This document shows, one piece after another, positions 54,774-63,531 of a stretch of DNA of 64,000 bases. The stretch lies in contig NZ_CP063362.1 in the NCBI RefSeq assembly GCF_016807805.1, positions 3,266,501 through 3,330,500 of the forward strand, read 5' to 3'. This stretch comes from Xanthobacter dioxanivorans. GTDB taxonomy: Bacteria; Pseudomonadota; Alphaproteobacteria; Rhizobiales; Xanthobacteraceae. The position numbers were made by a program, and so were the translations under genes. Each line of letters begins with the position of its first letter. Position 1 is the first letter of the stretch. The notes beneath the pieces were generated by a model. That model was not told the origin of the DNA, searched no databases, and was given only the letters and a program-made list of their open reading frames with translations.

Positions 54774-57700
54774 ATGGCTGAACGACACCAAGGCTACTGC
54801 ACCCTCTGCCGCTCGCGCTGCGGCTCCATCACGCTGGTGGAGAACGGGCGGATGGTCGGTGTCGAGCCGCGCCCGGGCCATCCCACCGGCGGGGCGCTGT
54901 GCGCCAAGGGCCGCGCCGCGCCGGAGCTGGTGCACAGCCCCAACCGCCTCACCACGCCGCTGCGCCGCATCGGGCCGAAGGGCGAGGGCGCGCGCTGGGA
55001 GGAGATCGGCTGGGACGAGGCGCTGGACGAGATCGCAGGCCGCCTCGTCGCCATCCGGGACGAATCCGGCGCGGAGGCGGTGGCTTTCGCCGCCACGACC
55101 TTCAGCGGCTCGCCCATCGTCGACAGCTACGAGTGGGTCGAGCGCTTCGTGCGCTGCTTCGGCAGCCCGAACCTCATCTATGCCATCGAGATCTGCGGCT
55201 GGCACAAGGACTATGCCCACGCGCTCACGTTCGGGCGCGGGCTCGGCGTGCCGGACTACGACCACGCCGATGTGATCGTCCTGTGGGGGCACAATCCGGC
55301 GCGGACCTGGCTGGCCCAGGCGAGCCGGGTGGCGGAGGCCCGCCGGCGCGGCGCGAAGGTGGTGGTGATCGATCCCAAACCGGATGGATCGGGCCAGCAG
55401 GCAGACCTGTGGCTGCGGATGCGGCCGGGTGCGGACGCGGCCCTCGCCATGGGTGCCATCCACCATCTGATCGCGAGCGGGCGCTTCGCAGACGACTTCG
55501 TGCGGCGCTGGACCAATGCGCCATTGCTGGTGGATATCCGCACCGGCCGCCCGATGCGTGCCGACGCGGTGGGCCTGGGCAGCGCGGAGTGCTTCCTCGT
55601 GCTCGACGCGGCAGGCGAGCCGCAGCCCTGCGACACGACCCGGGTTCTGGAGCATGCCGAAGGCGTCCGGCTGGACGGGCAGGCGCACCTCGCCGGAACG
55701 GATGGCCGCGCGATCGAGGCGGAGACTGTCTTCCGCCGCCTCGCCGAGCGCGCCCGGCAATATCCGCTGTCCCACGTCTGCGAGTTGACGGGGCTCGGCC
55801 CGGCGGAGGTCGAGGCCTTCTACGCGCTGCTGGAAGGCGCCCCGCGCGCCGCCTATTACGCCTGGACCGGCGTCGGCCAGCACACCAACGCCACCCAGAC
55901 CGAGCGTGCCATTGCCACCCTGTTCGCTCTCGTCGGCTCCTGCGACCGGGAGGGCGGCAACATCTGGACCGTCCCGCCGCCGGCCAACGCGCTGAACGAC
56001 CTGTCCCTGCTGCCGCCGGGCCAGAAGGAGAAAGCGCTCGGCCTCGCGGAGCTGCCGCTCGGTCCGCCTGCTCATGGCTGGATCACCGCCCGCGACTTCG
56101 CACGCGCTGCCATCGACGGCGTGCCCTACAAGGTGCGTGCGCTGATGAGCTTCGGCACCAATTTCGCGGTCTCGCAGGCCGACACGGCCCGCAACCTCGC
56201 GGCGCTGCAAGCCCTCGAGTTCCATGTCCACGCCGACATGTTCATGAACCCCACCGCCGCATGCGCGGACATCGTGCTGCCGGTGAACATGCCGTGGGAG
56301 CGCGACGCCTTGCGCATCGGCTTCGAGATCACCCAGGCGGCGGTGGAGACGATCCAGTTCCGCCGGAAAGTACTGGAGCCCCTCGGAGAAGGCAGGGCGG
56401 ACCATGAGATCGTGATGGCTTTGGCGACGCGCCTCGGGATGGCAGCCGAATTCTTCGGCGGCGACATCGAGGCTGGCTGGAACTACCAGTTGGCGCCCCT
56501 CGGCCTCACCGTCGAAGACCTGCGTGACACGCCGGACGGGGTGCGCGTGCCGCAGCCTTTCGCCCATGCGAAGTTCGCTACGCAGGAGGCTGATGGCACC
56601 GTGCGCGGCTTCGACACCCCGACCCGCCGGGTGGAGCTCTACAGCGCGCGCCTGCTGGAGCATGGCCACGACCCGCTGCCCGATTTCGTGCCGCCCTATG
56701 CCGACGAGGACAAGGCGCTGCCGCTCATCCTCACCACCGCCAAGAGCGGCTGGTTCGTCCACACCTCCCATCGCCATGTGGCTTCGCTGCGCCGCAAGGC
56801 GCCGGATCCTGCGGTCGAGATCAGCCCGGACCTCGCCGCCGCCCGCAGCCTTGCGGCCGGGGACTGGGCCCAGGTGCGCACGCGGGATGGGGCAGCGCGC
56901 CTTCGGGTGCGCATCAACACGGCGCTCGATGATGCGACCGTGGTGGCCGACTTCGGCTGGTGGGAGGCGTGCGTGCCCCTCGGCCGGCCCGGCACCGGCA
57001 GCCATGGGCCGGACACCGCGAACATCAACGCCGCCCTCAGCGATGCCGCCCGCGATCCGGTCAGCGGGTCGGTGCCGCTCAGGGCGGTGCGCTGCGAGAT
57101 CATGCCGCTGCCCGAGGCCAATCGCGGCCGATGGCAGGGTGAGCGCCGCTTCATCGTCGCCGCCGCGCATGCGGCGGATGCGCAGACCCGCGCCCTGACG
57201 CTGGTGCCAGAGGATGGCGACGCGCTGCCGGGCTTCCTGCCTGGTCAGCATGTGGTGGTACGCCTGCAGCAGGGCGGTCCGGCGCGGGCCTATTCCTTGA
57301 CCGGGCCGCCCGCCGCGCCCCGGACCTTCTCCATCGCCGTGCGACGCAATCCGGCCTGTGCGGATGGCGAGGAGGCCGGCTTTCTCTCTCACCGCATCCA
57401 GGAGCTTGAGGCCGGCGACGCTTTGCTGCTGGAACCGCCCGCCGGCGTGTTCACTCCCCCGGTGGACGGCACCCGCCCGCTCCTCCTGATCGCCAACGGC
57501 ATCGGCATCACCCCGTTCGCATCGCTTCTTGAAGCGTTGGCGGAGGCGCCGGCCGGCCGCGCCGGAGATGTACTGCTGCTGCACGGCTGCCGCTGCCGCG
57601 CTGAACACCCGCTCGCCGACCGGCTTGATGCCCTCGCAGTGCGCATTCCATCGCTGCGCAGGATCACGGCCTATTCACGGCCCGATGCGCAGGACCGCGC

Positions 57701-58166
57701 CGCGCACCGGTTCGTGGAGGGGCGCCTCGACATCGACGCCCTGTGCGCCAGCGGTGCCCTGCCCGATGCGCCGGTGGGCAGGCCGATCGCCTACATCTGC
57801 GGAACTCCGGATTTCATCGCCACCATGCGGCAGGGGCTGATGCGATGGGGTGTGCCGGGCTTCGACATCTTCACCGAGGCCTTTTCCATCGCGGCCGAGA
57901 TGCCGCGCCGGCTCGCACCGAGGCGCGTGACCGTGGCGGGAGCCAACCAGTCTTTCGTGTGGACGCCGCAAGCCGGTTCGCTGCTCGATGCGGCGCAGGC
58001 GGCGGGGATCCAGCTGCGCAGCGGTTGCCGGGTGGGTCAATGCGAAAGCTGCGCCGTCGCGCTGGTGGACGGCCAGGTCGCCCACCTCGTGCCGGTGGAG
58101 GCGGATGCCGGCACCTGCCTCGCCTGTCAGGCGGTGCCCCTCACCGATCTGACCATATCTCCGTGA
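54774..58166 (+). CDS. Molybdopterin oxidoreductase fused to FAD/NAD reductase and [2Fe-2S] ferredoxin domain
   Basis: A 1,130-residue enzyme that joins a DMSO-reductase-family catalytic part with its own electron supply. The N-terminal [4Fe-4S] ligands are Cys9, Cys12, Cys16 and Cys43 (YCTLCRSRCGS; GALCAKGR). The Mo-bisMGD part extends to about residue 775 and includes GHNPARTWLAQASRVAEAR and the C-terminal barrel (AKSGWFVHTSHRHVASL). From about 780 an FAD/NAD reductase follows (PGQHVVVRLQQGGPARAYSL; IANGIGITPFASLLEAL). The end is a plant-type [2Fe-2S] domain with Cys1085, 1090, 1093 and 1115 or 1118 (CRVGQCESC; CLACQ), like VanB-type reductases. No signal peptide: cytoplasmic. Start chosen at MAERHQGY; SD weak. 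Substrate unknown; the order implies NAD(P)H-driven reduction. Confidence 0.9.
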   Translation: MAERHQGYCTLCRSRCGSITLVENGRMVGVEPRPGHPTGGALCAKGRAAPELVHSPNRLTTPLRRIGPKGEGARWEEIGWDEALDEIAGRLVAIRDESGAEAVAFAATTFSGSPIVDSYEWVERFVRCFGSPNLIYAIEICGWHKDYAHALTFGRGLGVPDYDHADVIVLWGHNPARTWLAQASRVAEARRRGAKVVVIDPKPDGSGQQADLWLRMRPGADAALAMGAIHHLIASGRFADDFVRRWTNAPLLVDIRTGRPMRADAVGLGSAECFLVLDAAGEPQPCDTTRVLEHAEGVRLDGQAHLAGTDGRAIEAETVFRRLAERARQYPLSHVCELTGLGPAEVEAFYALLEGAPRAAYYAWTGVGQHTNATQTERAIATLFALVGSCDREGGNIWTVPPPANALNDLSLLPPGQKEKALGLAELPLGPPAHGWITARDFARAAIDGVPYKVRALMSFGTNFAVSQADTARNLAALQALEFHVHADMFMNPTAACADIVLPVNMPWERDALRIGFEITQAAVETIQFRRKVLEPLGEGRADHEIVMALATRLGMAAEFFGGDIEAGWNYQLAPLGLTVEDLRDTPDGVRVPQPFAHAKFATQEADGTVRGFDTPTRRVELYSARLLEHGHDPLPDFVPPYADEDKALPLILTTAKSGWFVHTSHRHVASLRRKAPDPAVEISPDLAAARSLAAGDWAQVRTRDGAARLRVRINTALDDATVVADFGWWEACVPLGRPGTGSHGPDTANINAALSDAARDPVSGSVPLRAVRCEIMPLPEANRGRWQGERRFIVAAAHAADAQTRALTLVPEDGDALPGFLPGQHVVVRLQQGGPARAYSLTGPPAAPRTFSIAVRRNPACADGEEAGFLSHRIQELEAGDALLLEPPAGVFTPPVDGTRPLLLIANGIGITPFASLLEALAEAPAGRAGDVLLLHGCRCRAEHPLADRLDALAVRIPSLRRITAYSRPDAQDRAAHRFVEGRLDIDALCASGALPDAPVGRPIAYICGTPDFIATMRQGLMRWGVPGFDIFTEAFSIAAEMPRRLAPRRVTVAGANQSFVWTPQAGSLLDAAQAAGIQLRSGCRVGQCESCAVALVDGQVAHLVPVEADAGTCLACQAVPLTDLTISP

Positions 58167-58238
58167 TCGCACGAGGATGACGTCACGTTCAACGCCGCCC
58201 CCAGTCCATGCCCTGCCGCACCGAAGGAAGGAAAGGTC

Positions 58239-58511
58239 ATGCACGAGAGAACCTCATCCCGCCGCGCCATGCTCCGTCTTGCCAGCATCGCCGCCGGCGC
58301 CGCCGTGGCGGCAGCTTCCGCTCAAAGCGCGAAGGCGTACCAGGGCAATATGGAGCGCGCCATCGGCGAACTCGAGATCGCCCTGCGCTCGCTGCGCGAG
58401 GCGACGCCCGACAAGGGCGGCCACCGGGAGCGCGCGATGGAACTGATCCGTCAGGCGATGCACGAGGTGCAGTCGGGCATCGACTATGCCGCCCGCAAGT
58501 TCGGCGACTGA
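58239..58511 (+). CDS. Small exported Tat-type protein (90 aa)
   Basis: A 90-residue protein with an N-terminal Tat-like signal (TSSRRAMLRLASIAAGAAVA, cleavage near SAKA) and a short helical mature part: NMERAIGELEIALRSLREAT, then RERAMELIRQAMHEVQSGID. No Cys or His cluster. Good SD GGAAAGG before the ATG. It follows the fusion oxidoreductase by 72 nt and may be periplasmic. Similar small helical Tat proteins occur in alphaproteobacteria; function unknown. Confidence 0.7.
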   Translation: MHERTSSRRAMLRLASIAAGAAVAAASAQSAKAYQGNMERAIGELEIALRSLREATPDKGGHRERAMELIRQAMHEVQSGIDYAARKFGD

Positions 58512-58703
58512 GGCGGAAGCACTCACCCGTGCAGCTGTGGTTCCATCGACTTGCGGCCGACAATCCACAAGCTCGTCGTTTGGGTTGAAAGAAGAGCGGC
58601 GGACCAGGGTCGAGCCGCCTCAGCCGCATCCCGGCAGGTCGGGATGCGTTGAACGGGCTGGGATTCTCTGCCATCTTCCGGCTACTTTCGGGGCTGTCCG
58701 AGC

Positions 58704-59876
58704 GTGAAAGACACGGAGCGCGAACTCGCCGATTGCGTCGGCGCCATCTATCAGGCCGGCGCCGGGGACGGCAGCTGGTTCGACGTTGGCGACCGCATCT
58801 GCCGGATCATGGATGCCCGGCGCGCTTTGCTGAACCTCGGCGGCCCCGGGGGGCCTCGCAACTTGCTGATGCCTGCCGACGGCAGCGAGAGCGCATATTC
58901 GGACTATTTCCACGCCAGAGACCCCTATGCTGCCAAGGCCCGCTACGACTTTGCGACAGCGCGGGCCTACCACCTCGGCAACGCGAAGCTCGGCGCCGAG
59001 CTGGTCGCCGAAACCGAACTCCTCCGCAGCGAATATTACTTCGACTTCGCCCGGCATCACGAGCGTCGCCATGTGATCGGCGGCATGGCCGGCCTCACGG
59101 AGGCGACGCCCATATTGGTGTCCCGCGGCGACGACACGGGCGCATTCGACGAAACCCATGTCCGCTTGCTCAAGACCCTGATGCCGCACGTCCAGCGCGC
59201 CATCGAGCTGCGCGCACGGCTGGGGCGGGATGACGAGGCGGTCGCCCTGACGCGGGCCGCCCTGGACGCGCTTCCCGTGGGCGTGGGCGTCGTCGATGCG
59301 GGGCTGAAGATCCGCTTCATCAACGATCTCGCCCGCAGGTATCTGGCCGGGCCCGATTCCGGCCTGTTCTCCATGCGCTCGGGCCCTTATGCCGGCAGTG
59401 GCGTGTACCTCGCGGCCATGTCCCGCGGAGAGGCCGGCGTGCTCCGCAAACTCGTTGCATCCGCCACGTCGGGAGGCTCCGGAGGTGCTATGCGTGTCAC
59501 CTCGCGCAACGGCGCAATCGCGGCGCTGACGGTCGCCCCGGCGCCGCTAGGCCTTGCCAATGACGTGAGAGGGCGGGACGAAGGCGATACCAGGGACCCT
59601 TTGGCTCTCATCCTCCTGCGGCCGCTCAACCGCAAGGTGGTGCCGCAGGCGGACATGCTGTGCGAGATGTTCGGCCTCAGCCGGGCCGAAGCGGAGGTCG
59701 CCGTCGCGCTTACCGGCGGCGCCAGCGCCGAGGATGTGGCGCGCGGACGCGGGGTCTCGCTCATGACCGTCCGCAGCCAGATCCGATCGATCCTGGGCAA
59801 GTCGGAAGCAGAGAATTTGCGCGACTTCGAGCGCACCATGGCGACCCTCGGCGCACTCGTGCCGCAGCTGCGCTGA
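58704..59876 (+). CDS. LuxR-type HTH regulator with N-terminal sensory region
   Basis: A 390-residue regulator. The LuxR helix-turn-helix is at the C-terminus (LSRAEAEVAVALTGGASAED, VSLMTVRSQIRSILGKSEAE, about residues 325-375). The N-terminal about 210 residues look like a GAF/PAS-like sensor; a second PAS-like part is DALPVGVGVVDAGLKIRFIN. It lacks a receiver domain, so it responds directly to a ligand. GTG start; SD weak. It lies between the molybdoenzyme array and ubiX/ubiD in the same direction and may regulate one or both. Confidence 0.87.
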   Translation: MKDTERELADCVGAIYQAGAGDGSWFDVGDRICRIMDARRALLNLGGPGGPRNLLMPADGSESAYSDYFHARDPYAAKARYDFATARAYHLGNAKLGAELVAETELLRSEYYFDFARHHERRHVIGGMAGLTEATPILVSRGDDTGAFDETHVRLLKTLMPHVQRAIELRARLGRDDEAVALTRAALDALPVGVGVVDAGLKIRFINDLARRYLAGPDSGLFSMRSGPYAGSGVYLAAMSRGEAGVLRKLVASATSGGSGGAMRVTSRNGAIAALTVAPAPLGLANDVRGRDEGDTRDPLALILLRPLNRKVVPQADMLCEMFGLSRAEAEVAVALTGGASAEDVARGRGVSLMTVRSQIRSILGKSEAENLRDFERTMATLGALVPQLR

Positions 59877-59991
59877 AGGGTGTTCGGCCGGCCCGTCGGT
59901 CGGCTCGCGTCCCGCATAGACAGTTCTGACGATGAGGCGTCGCGCCCGGCTGGCTAGGCTGCGTCCATTCGAACCGGACCGAATGTGCGCC

Positions 59992-60615
59992 ATGCAACAG
60001 CACGTCACCCCTGCGCCCCGCCCTCGGATGATCGTCGGGATCAGCGGCGCCACCGGGATCATCTTCGGGCTGTGCATCCTGGAGGTGCTGCGGCGCCTCG
60101 GCATCGAGACCCATCTCGTCATGTCGAAGCCGGGTGAGCGCACGCTCGCCTGCGAGACGGATTTGAAGGTGCGCGACGTGCGCGCCATGGCGGACTTCTC
60201 CTATGCGGATGCCGACATCGGCGCCGCAATTGCCTCGGGCTCGTTCCGAACCATGGGCATGATCGTTGCGCCGTGCTCGGCGAGGAGCCTGTCGGCCATC
60301 GCCACCGGCAACACCGATGGCCTGCTCACGCGCGCGGCCGACGTCTGCCTGAAGGAGCGTCGCCGGGTCGTTCTCATGTTCCGCGAGACGCCCCTGCATG
60401 CGGGCCACATCCGCGCCATGGCGCAGGCCACCGAGAACGGCGCCATCGTCTTCCCGCCTGTTCCGGCCTTCTACGACCGGCCCGCCTCGCTTTCCGACAT
60501 GGTGAACCACACCGTCGGGCGCGTGCTCGACCTGTTCGACGTGGATGCGGGCCTGGTGCGCCGCTGGAGCGGCAAGCCGACCGCCAGCACTCCCACCGCT
60601 GGCACGGTGGCCTAG
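59992..60615 (+). CDS. ubiX: UbiX-type flavin prenyltransferase
   Basis: About 207 residues. It makes prenylated FMN, the cofactor of UbiD decarboxylases. The flavoprotein fold starts MIVGISGATGIIFGLCILEV; further family segments are MIVAPCSARSLSAIATGNTD and VLMFRETPLHAGHIRAMAQA. Two Met codons upstream (59983, 59932) are possible starts; 59992 gives a typical length. It stops 11 nt before ubiD, so the pair is co-transcribed. Confidence 0.92.
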   Translation: MQQHVTPAPRPRMIVGISGATGIIFGLCILEVLRRLGIETHLVMSKPGERTLACETDLKVRDVRAMADFSYADADIGAAIASGSFRTMGMIVAPCSARSLSAIATGNTDGLLTRAADVCLKERRRVVLMFRETPLHAGHIRAMAQATENGAIVFPPVPAFYDRPASLSDMVNHTVGRVLDLFDVDAGLVRRWSGKPTASTPTAGTVA

Positions 60616-60626
60616 GAGCACCCGTC

Positions 60627-62108
60627 ATGCCCCTGCTCGATCTACGCCAATATATCGAGGCCTTGCGCAACCTGGGAGAAGTTCAGGACGTTGCGGCTCC
60701 GGTCTCGCTGAACCTGGAACTCGGCGCCATCATCCGACACTGCGCGGAGACGGGCTCGCCCGCGCCGCTCTTCCGTGCGTTTTCTGATCATCCCACAGGC
60801 TTCCGCATTCTCGGCGCGCCCGCCGCGGCCAGCGCCCAGCGGAGCCTCGAGATGGTTCGTGCGGCGACATCGCTCGAACTGCCTCCGACATCCAGCGGGA
60901 CCGATATCGCCGAGGCCGTCGCAGCCAGCCTCGATCTGCCCGCCATCGACCCGGAGATTGTCGATAGCGCGCCCTGCTTCGAGAACATATCGACCGGCGA
61001 CGATGTGGATCTGAACCGCCTGCCGGTGCCGATGCTGCATGACGGCGACGGCGGGCGATATGTCAACACCTTCGGCTGCATCGTCGCGCGCACGCCGGAC
61101 GGTGCGTGGACCAACTGGTCGATCGCCCGCATCATGGTGGTCGACGGCAAGCGCATGACCGGGCTCGTCTCGCCCCAGCAGCATATCGGCATGGTGGCCA
61201 AGGCCTGGGCCGACAAGGACGAGCCCATGCCTTTCGCCCTGGCGCTCGGCGTCGAGCCATCCATTCCCTTCATCTGCGCCATGCCGCTGCCGGCCAACGT
61301 GGACGAGAGCGGCCGGCTCGGCGCCCTGATGCGTCGGCCGATCCGGACCGTGCGCTGCCGGACCGTCGACCTCGAAGCTCCGGCGAGCGCGGAAATCCTC
61401 ATCGAGGGCCATCTGCATCTCGGCGAGAAGGCAATGGAAGGGCCCATGGGGGAGTATCCGGGCTACATCCCGATCGGACCCGCCGAGGACGGCCCGGTCT
61501 ACCATGTCTCGGCGATCAGCCATCGCGACGATGCCATCCTGCCGGTCGTCGCTGCCGGGGAGCCGGCGGAGGAGAACCACACCGTCTGGGGGACCATGAC
61601 TTCGGCCCAGATTCTGCACGATCTCAGGGCCGCCGGGATCGCCGCGACCACGGCGTGGATCCCACTGCAGAGCGCACTGCACTGGCTGGTGGTGACGGTT
61701 CCGCGCGACTGGCGCCGTCGCACCGGCATCGACACCGCGCACGCGCTGTGTCGGCGCATTGGCGAAGTCATGTTCTCGACCAAGGCTGGCGTCATCGTCC
61801 CCAAAGTGGTCGTGCTGAGCGACGACATCGATCCGAACGATCTCAAGGAACTGGTCTGGGCCTTCGCCACGCGCTGCCACCCGCTGCTCGGCCATGCCAT
61901 CTTCCGCCACGAGCCCGAGGACCCGCTGGTCGGCTATCGGCGCACCAACGAGAAGGTGGCCGCCAGCACCGGCAAGATCGTCTACAATTGCCTTGCCCCG
62001 GACGAATGGGGCGAAGCCCTGCCGGTGCGGGCCTCGTTCCGTCATGGCTATCCGGCGGAGATCGTCGACCGCGTGCGTCGGCGCTGGAGCGAGTACGGGT
62101 TCACGTAA
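60627..62108 (+). CDS. ubiD: UbiD-family decarboxylase
   Basis: A 493-residue prFMN-dependent (de)carboxylase. The family's catalytic region is visible: ANVDESGRLGALMRRPIRTV near residue 225 and GEYPGYIPIGPAEDGPVYHV near 270, with the Glu-Arg-Glu triad expected in this area. The N-terminus MPLLDLRQYIEALRNLGEVQ is also typical. An AGGAG sits 7 nt before the ATG. UbiD enzymes act on aromatic or unsaturated acids. Whether this one works in ubiquinone synthesis or in aromatic catabolism is not visible; its place after the oxidative array favours catabolism. Confidence 0.93.
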   Translation: MPLLDLRQYIEALRNLGEVQDVAAPVSLNLELGAIIRHCAETGSPAPLFRAFSDHPTGFRILGAPAAASAQRSLEMVRAATSLELPPTSSGTDIAEAVAASLDLPAIDPEIVDSAPCFENISTGDDVDLNRLPVPMLHDGDGGRYVNTFGCIVARTPDGAWTNWSIARIMVVDGKRMTGLVSPQQHIGMVAKAWADKDEPMPFALALGVEPSIPFICAMPLPANVDESGRLGALMRRPIRTVRCRTVDLEAPASAEILIEGHLHLGEKAMEGPMGEYPGYIPIGPAEDGPVYHVSAISHRDDAILPVVAAGEPAEENHTVWGTMTSAQILHDLRAAGIAATTAWIPLQSALHWLVVTVPRDWRRRTGIDTAHALCRRIGEVMFSTKAGVIVPKVVVLSDDIDPNDLKELVWAFATRCHPLLGHAIFRHEPEDPLVGYRRTNEKVAASTGKIVYNCLAPDEWGEALPVRASFRHGYPAEIVDRVRRRWSEYGFT

Positions 62109-62318
62109 GCGTCCCCCACCCCACCACACGTCAACAGCCGGCGGTCGAGAATGCGCGGCGCAGGTCTTGAACACCGAAGCTCTGAAAACCCGGGTCATCC
62201 TCGCGGATGCGCTCCACGACGGCGTCGATCACGCGATTGAGCGTCGCGTTTCCGCTATAGTTCGAGTGCGCCGTGGTGGTGGCGCGACCGTCAGACTTTT
62301 CTCACGGAGGACACCACC
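62109..62318. other. Gap after ubiD, 210 bp
   Basis: No gene is supported. The SD-like CACGGAGG at 62304-62311 belongs to the mini-ORF that follows. Confidence 0.35.
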
Positions 62319-62396
62319 ATGATCATCCTCGAAATACTCGCACCCGTCGGCCTGCTTCGCTGGCTGTCTTCGCACTGCCGACGTTCGTCGGCGTGA
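62319..62396 (+). CDS. Possible 25-residue mini-ORF ahead of a terminator
   Basis: ATG at 62319 has a strong SD (CGGAGGACACCACC). It encodes 25 residues: MIILEILAPVGLLRWLSSHC then RRSSA, a hydrophobic start and basic end. A hairpin with a short T run follows 14 nt after the stop. This could be a small membrane peptide or a transcript leader. No homologue is known to me. Confidence 0.3.
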   Translation: MIILEILAPVGLLRWLSSHCRRSSA

Positions 62397-62410
62397 CAGC
62401 AGAGGCCTGG

Positions 62411-62441
62411 GCCCGCGCCCTGCATCGGACGCGGGCATTTT
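62411..62441 (+). terminator. Hairpin with short T run between convergent ubiD and MBL genes
   Basis: Arms GCCCGCG (62411-62417) and CGCGGGC (62430-62436) pair perfectly around a 12-nt loop and are followed by ATTTTG. It ends plus-strand transcription before the minus-strand MBL gene. Confidence 0.55.
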
Positions 62442-62442
62442 G

Positions 62443-63432
62443 TCAGATCCGGTAGTCCCAGGGGGCCGAGACGAAGGCATAGCCCTGTTTTGCGCGTTCG
62501 ACATAGCCAAAGCCGGGGAAATCGAGATGCATGCCGGCGACCATCACGCCATCCGTCGCCGCCATGTCCAGCACCTTTTTCCGCGTTGCCGCCGCCGCCG
62601 CCTTGTCGTTGTCCAGCGCAAAGGCCCAATCGGGGTTGGCGAACTGATAGGCCGGCGCGATCACCAGATCGCCCCAGATCAGCAGGTTCTCGCCGCCGCT
62701 CTCTACCCGCAGCCCCATGTGCCCCGGAGTGTGGCCGGGCATCGGCACCGTCGTCAGGCCCGGCGCAATTTCGGCTCCCGGCGTGATCAGCGTTTTCCTT
62801 GTCTCATAGGGAGCGATCATCGCGCGCGTGACATCGAAGCCGCCTTGCACCTCCTTGGGCGACGACGCGTAGACCGCCACGTCGAAGGTAAAGGCCCAGT
62901 CCGTTTCGGACGTGATCACATGGGCCTTGGGAAGCCGCACCGCGCCGCTCTTCAGGTCGGCCATGCCGCCGACGTGGTCGGGGTGCGGATGGGTCAGGAA
63001 CACCGTGTCGATCTGCTCCGGCGCGATCCCCGCCGCCGCCAGCGCGGTGTGCCAGCCGCCCAGCGTGGGTGCCAGGCCGGCCGGCGACCCGGTATCCACG
63101 GCGATCACCCGATCCACCATGCGGATGACATAGCCATTGATGCCCAGCGTCATCCCTTCAGGGTCGTGCGGCCGGTGCGCCAGTTTGGCGGCCGCCCTTG
63201 CCTTGGCTTCGTCATAGCCTGGCATCATTGCCGGCGGGCGCCGGATCATCCCGTCCATCAGCGCGATGACCTCGATCTCGCCGACCATCCGGCTCTGGAA
63301 GTGCGGCGTCGCTGCCGCGCCGGTGCCCTCGGCCTCGGCCACGTCGGTGAAACGCAAGAGCGCTGGGGTCGCCAAAGCGGCAGGCGCCAATACCGCGCTA
63401 CGCATGAAAATCCGTCTGGAAACGGTCATCAT
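62443..63432 (-). CDS. Tat-exported MBL-fold metallo-hydrolase
   Basis: A 329-residue periplasmic hydrolase. The twin-arginine signal (VSRRIFMRSAVLAPAALATP) is followed by a metallo-beta-lactamase domain with the zinc motif FLTHPHPDHVGGM near residue 150, a later His in PMPGHTPGHMGL and Asp in LIWGDLVIAP. Members of this group include lactonases and quorum-quenching enzymes, but the substrate here is not identified. It is divergent from the LysR gene at the window end. Confidence 0.9.
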   Translation of the reverse strand: MMTVSRRIFMRSAVLAPAALATPALLRFTDVAEAEGTGAAATPHFQSRMVGEIEVIALMDGMIRRPPAMMPGYDEAKARAAAKLAHRPHDPEGMTLGINGYVIRMVDRVIAVDTGSPAGLAPTLGGWHTALAAAGIAPEQIDTVFLTHPHPDHVGGMADLKSGAVRLPKAHVITSETDWAFTFDVAVYASSPKEVQGGFDVTRAMIAPYETRKTLITPGAEIAPGLTTVPMPGHTPGHMGLRVESGGENLLIWGDLVIAPAYQFANPDWAFALDNDKAAAAATRKKVLDMAATDGVMVAGMHLDFPGFGYVERAKQGYAFVSAPWDYRI

Positions 63433-63531
63433 CAGATCCTTCCGTTGAACCCATTGTTCAGATCGATAAGTAACGCTAATGATAGACAGACGGTATCACT
63501 GAGACTTTTATGGATAATATAAGCAGGCCTT
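63433..63531. promoter_or_regulatory. Divergent promoter region of the MBL and LysR genes
   Basis: The 99-bp AT-rich gap must contain both promoters. CTTTTAT and ATATAAG around 63505-63523 form an imperfect inverted pair, a possible LysR site. Tentative. Confidence 0.35.

Noticed and set aside
54231..57608. 1,125-codon minus-strand open frame
   Set aside because: Lies opposite the molybdopterin fusion; composition typical of an antisense shadow and no recognisable motif.
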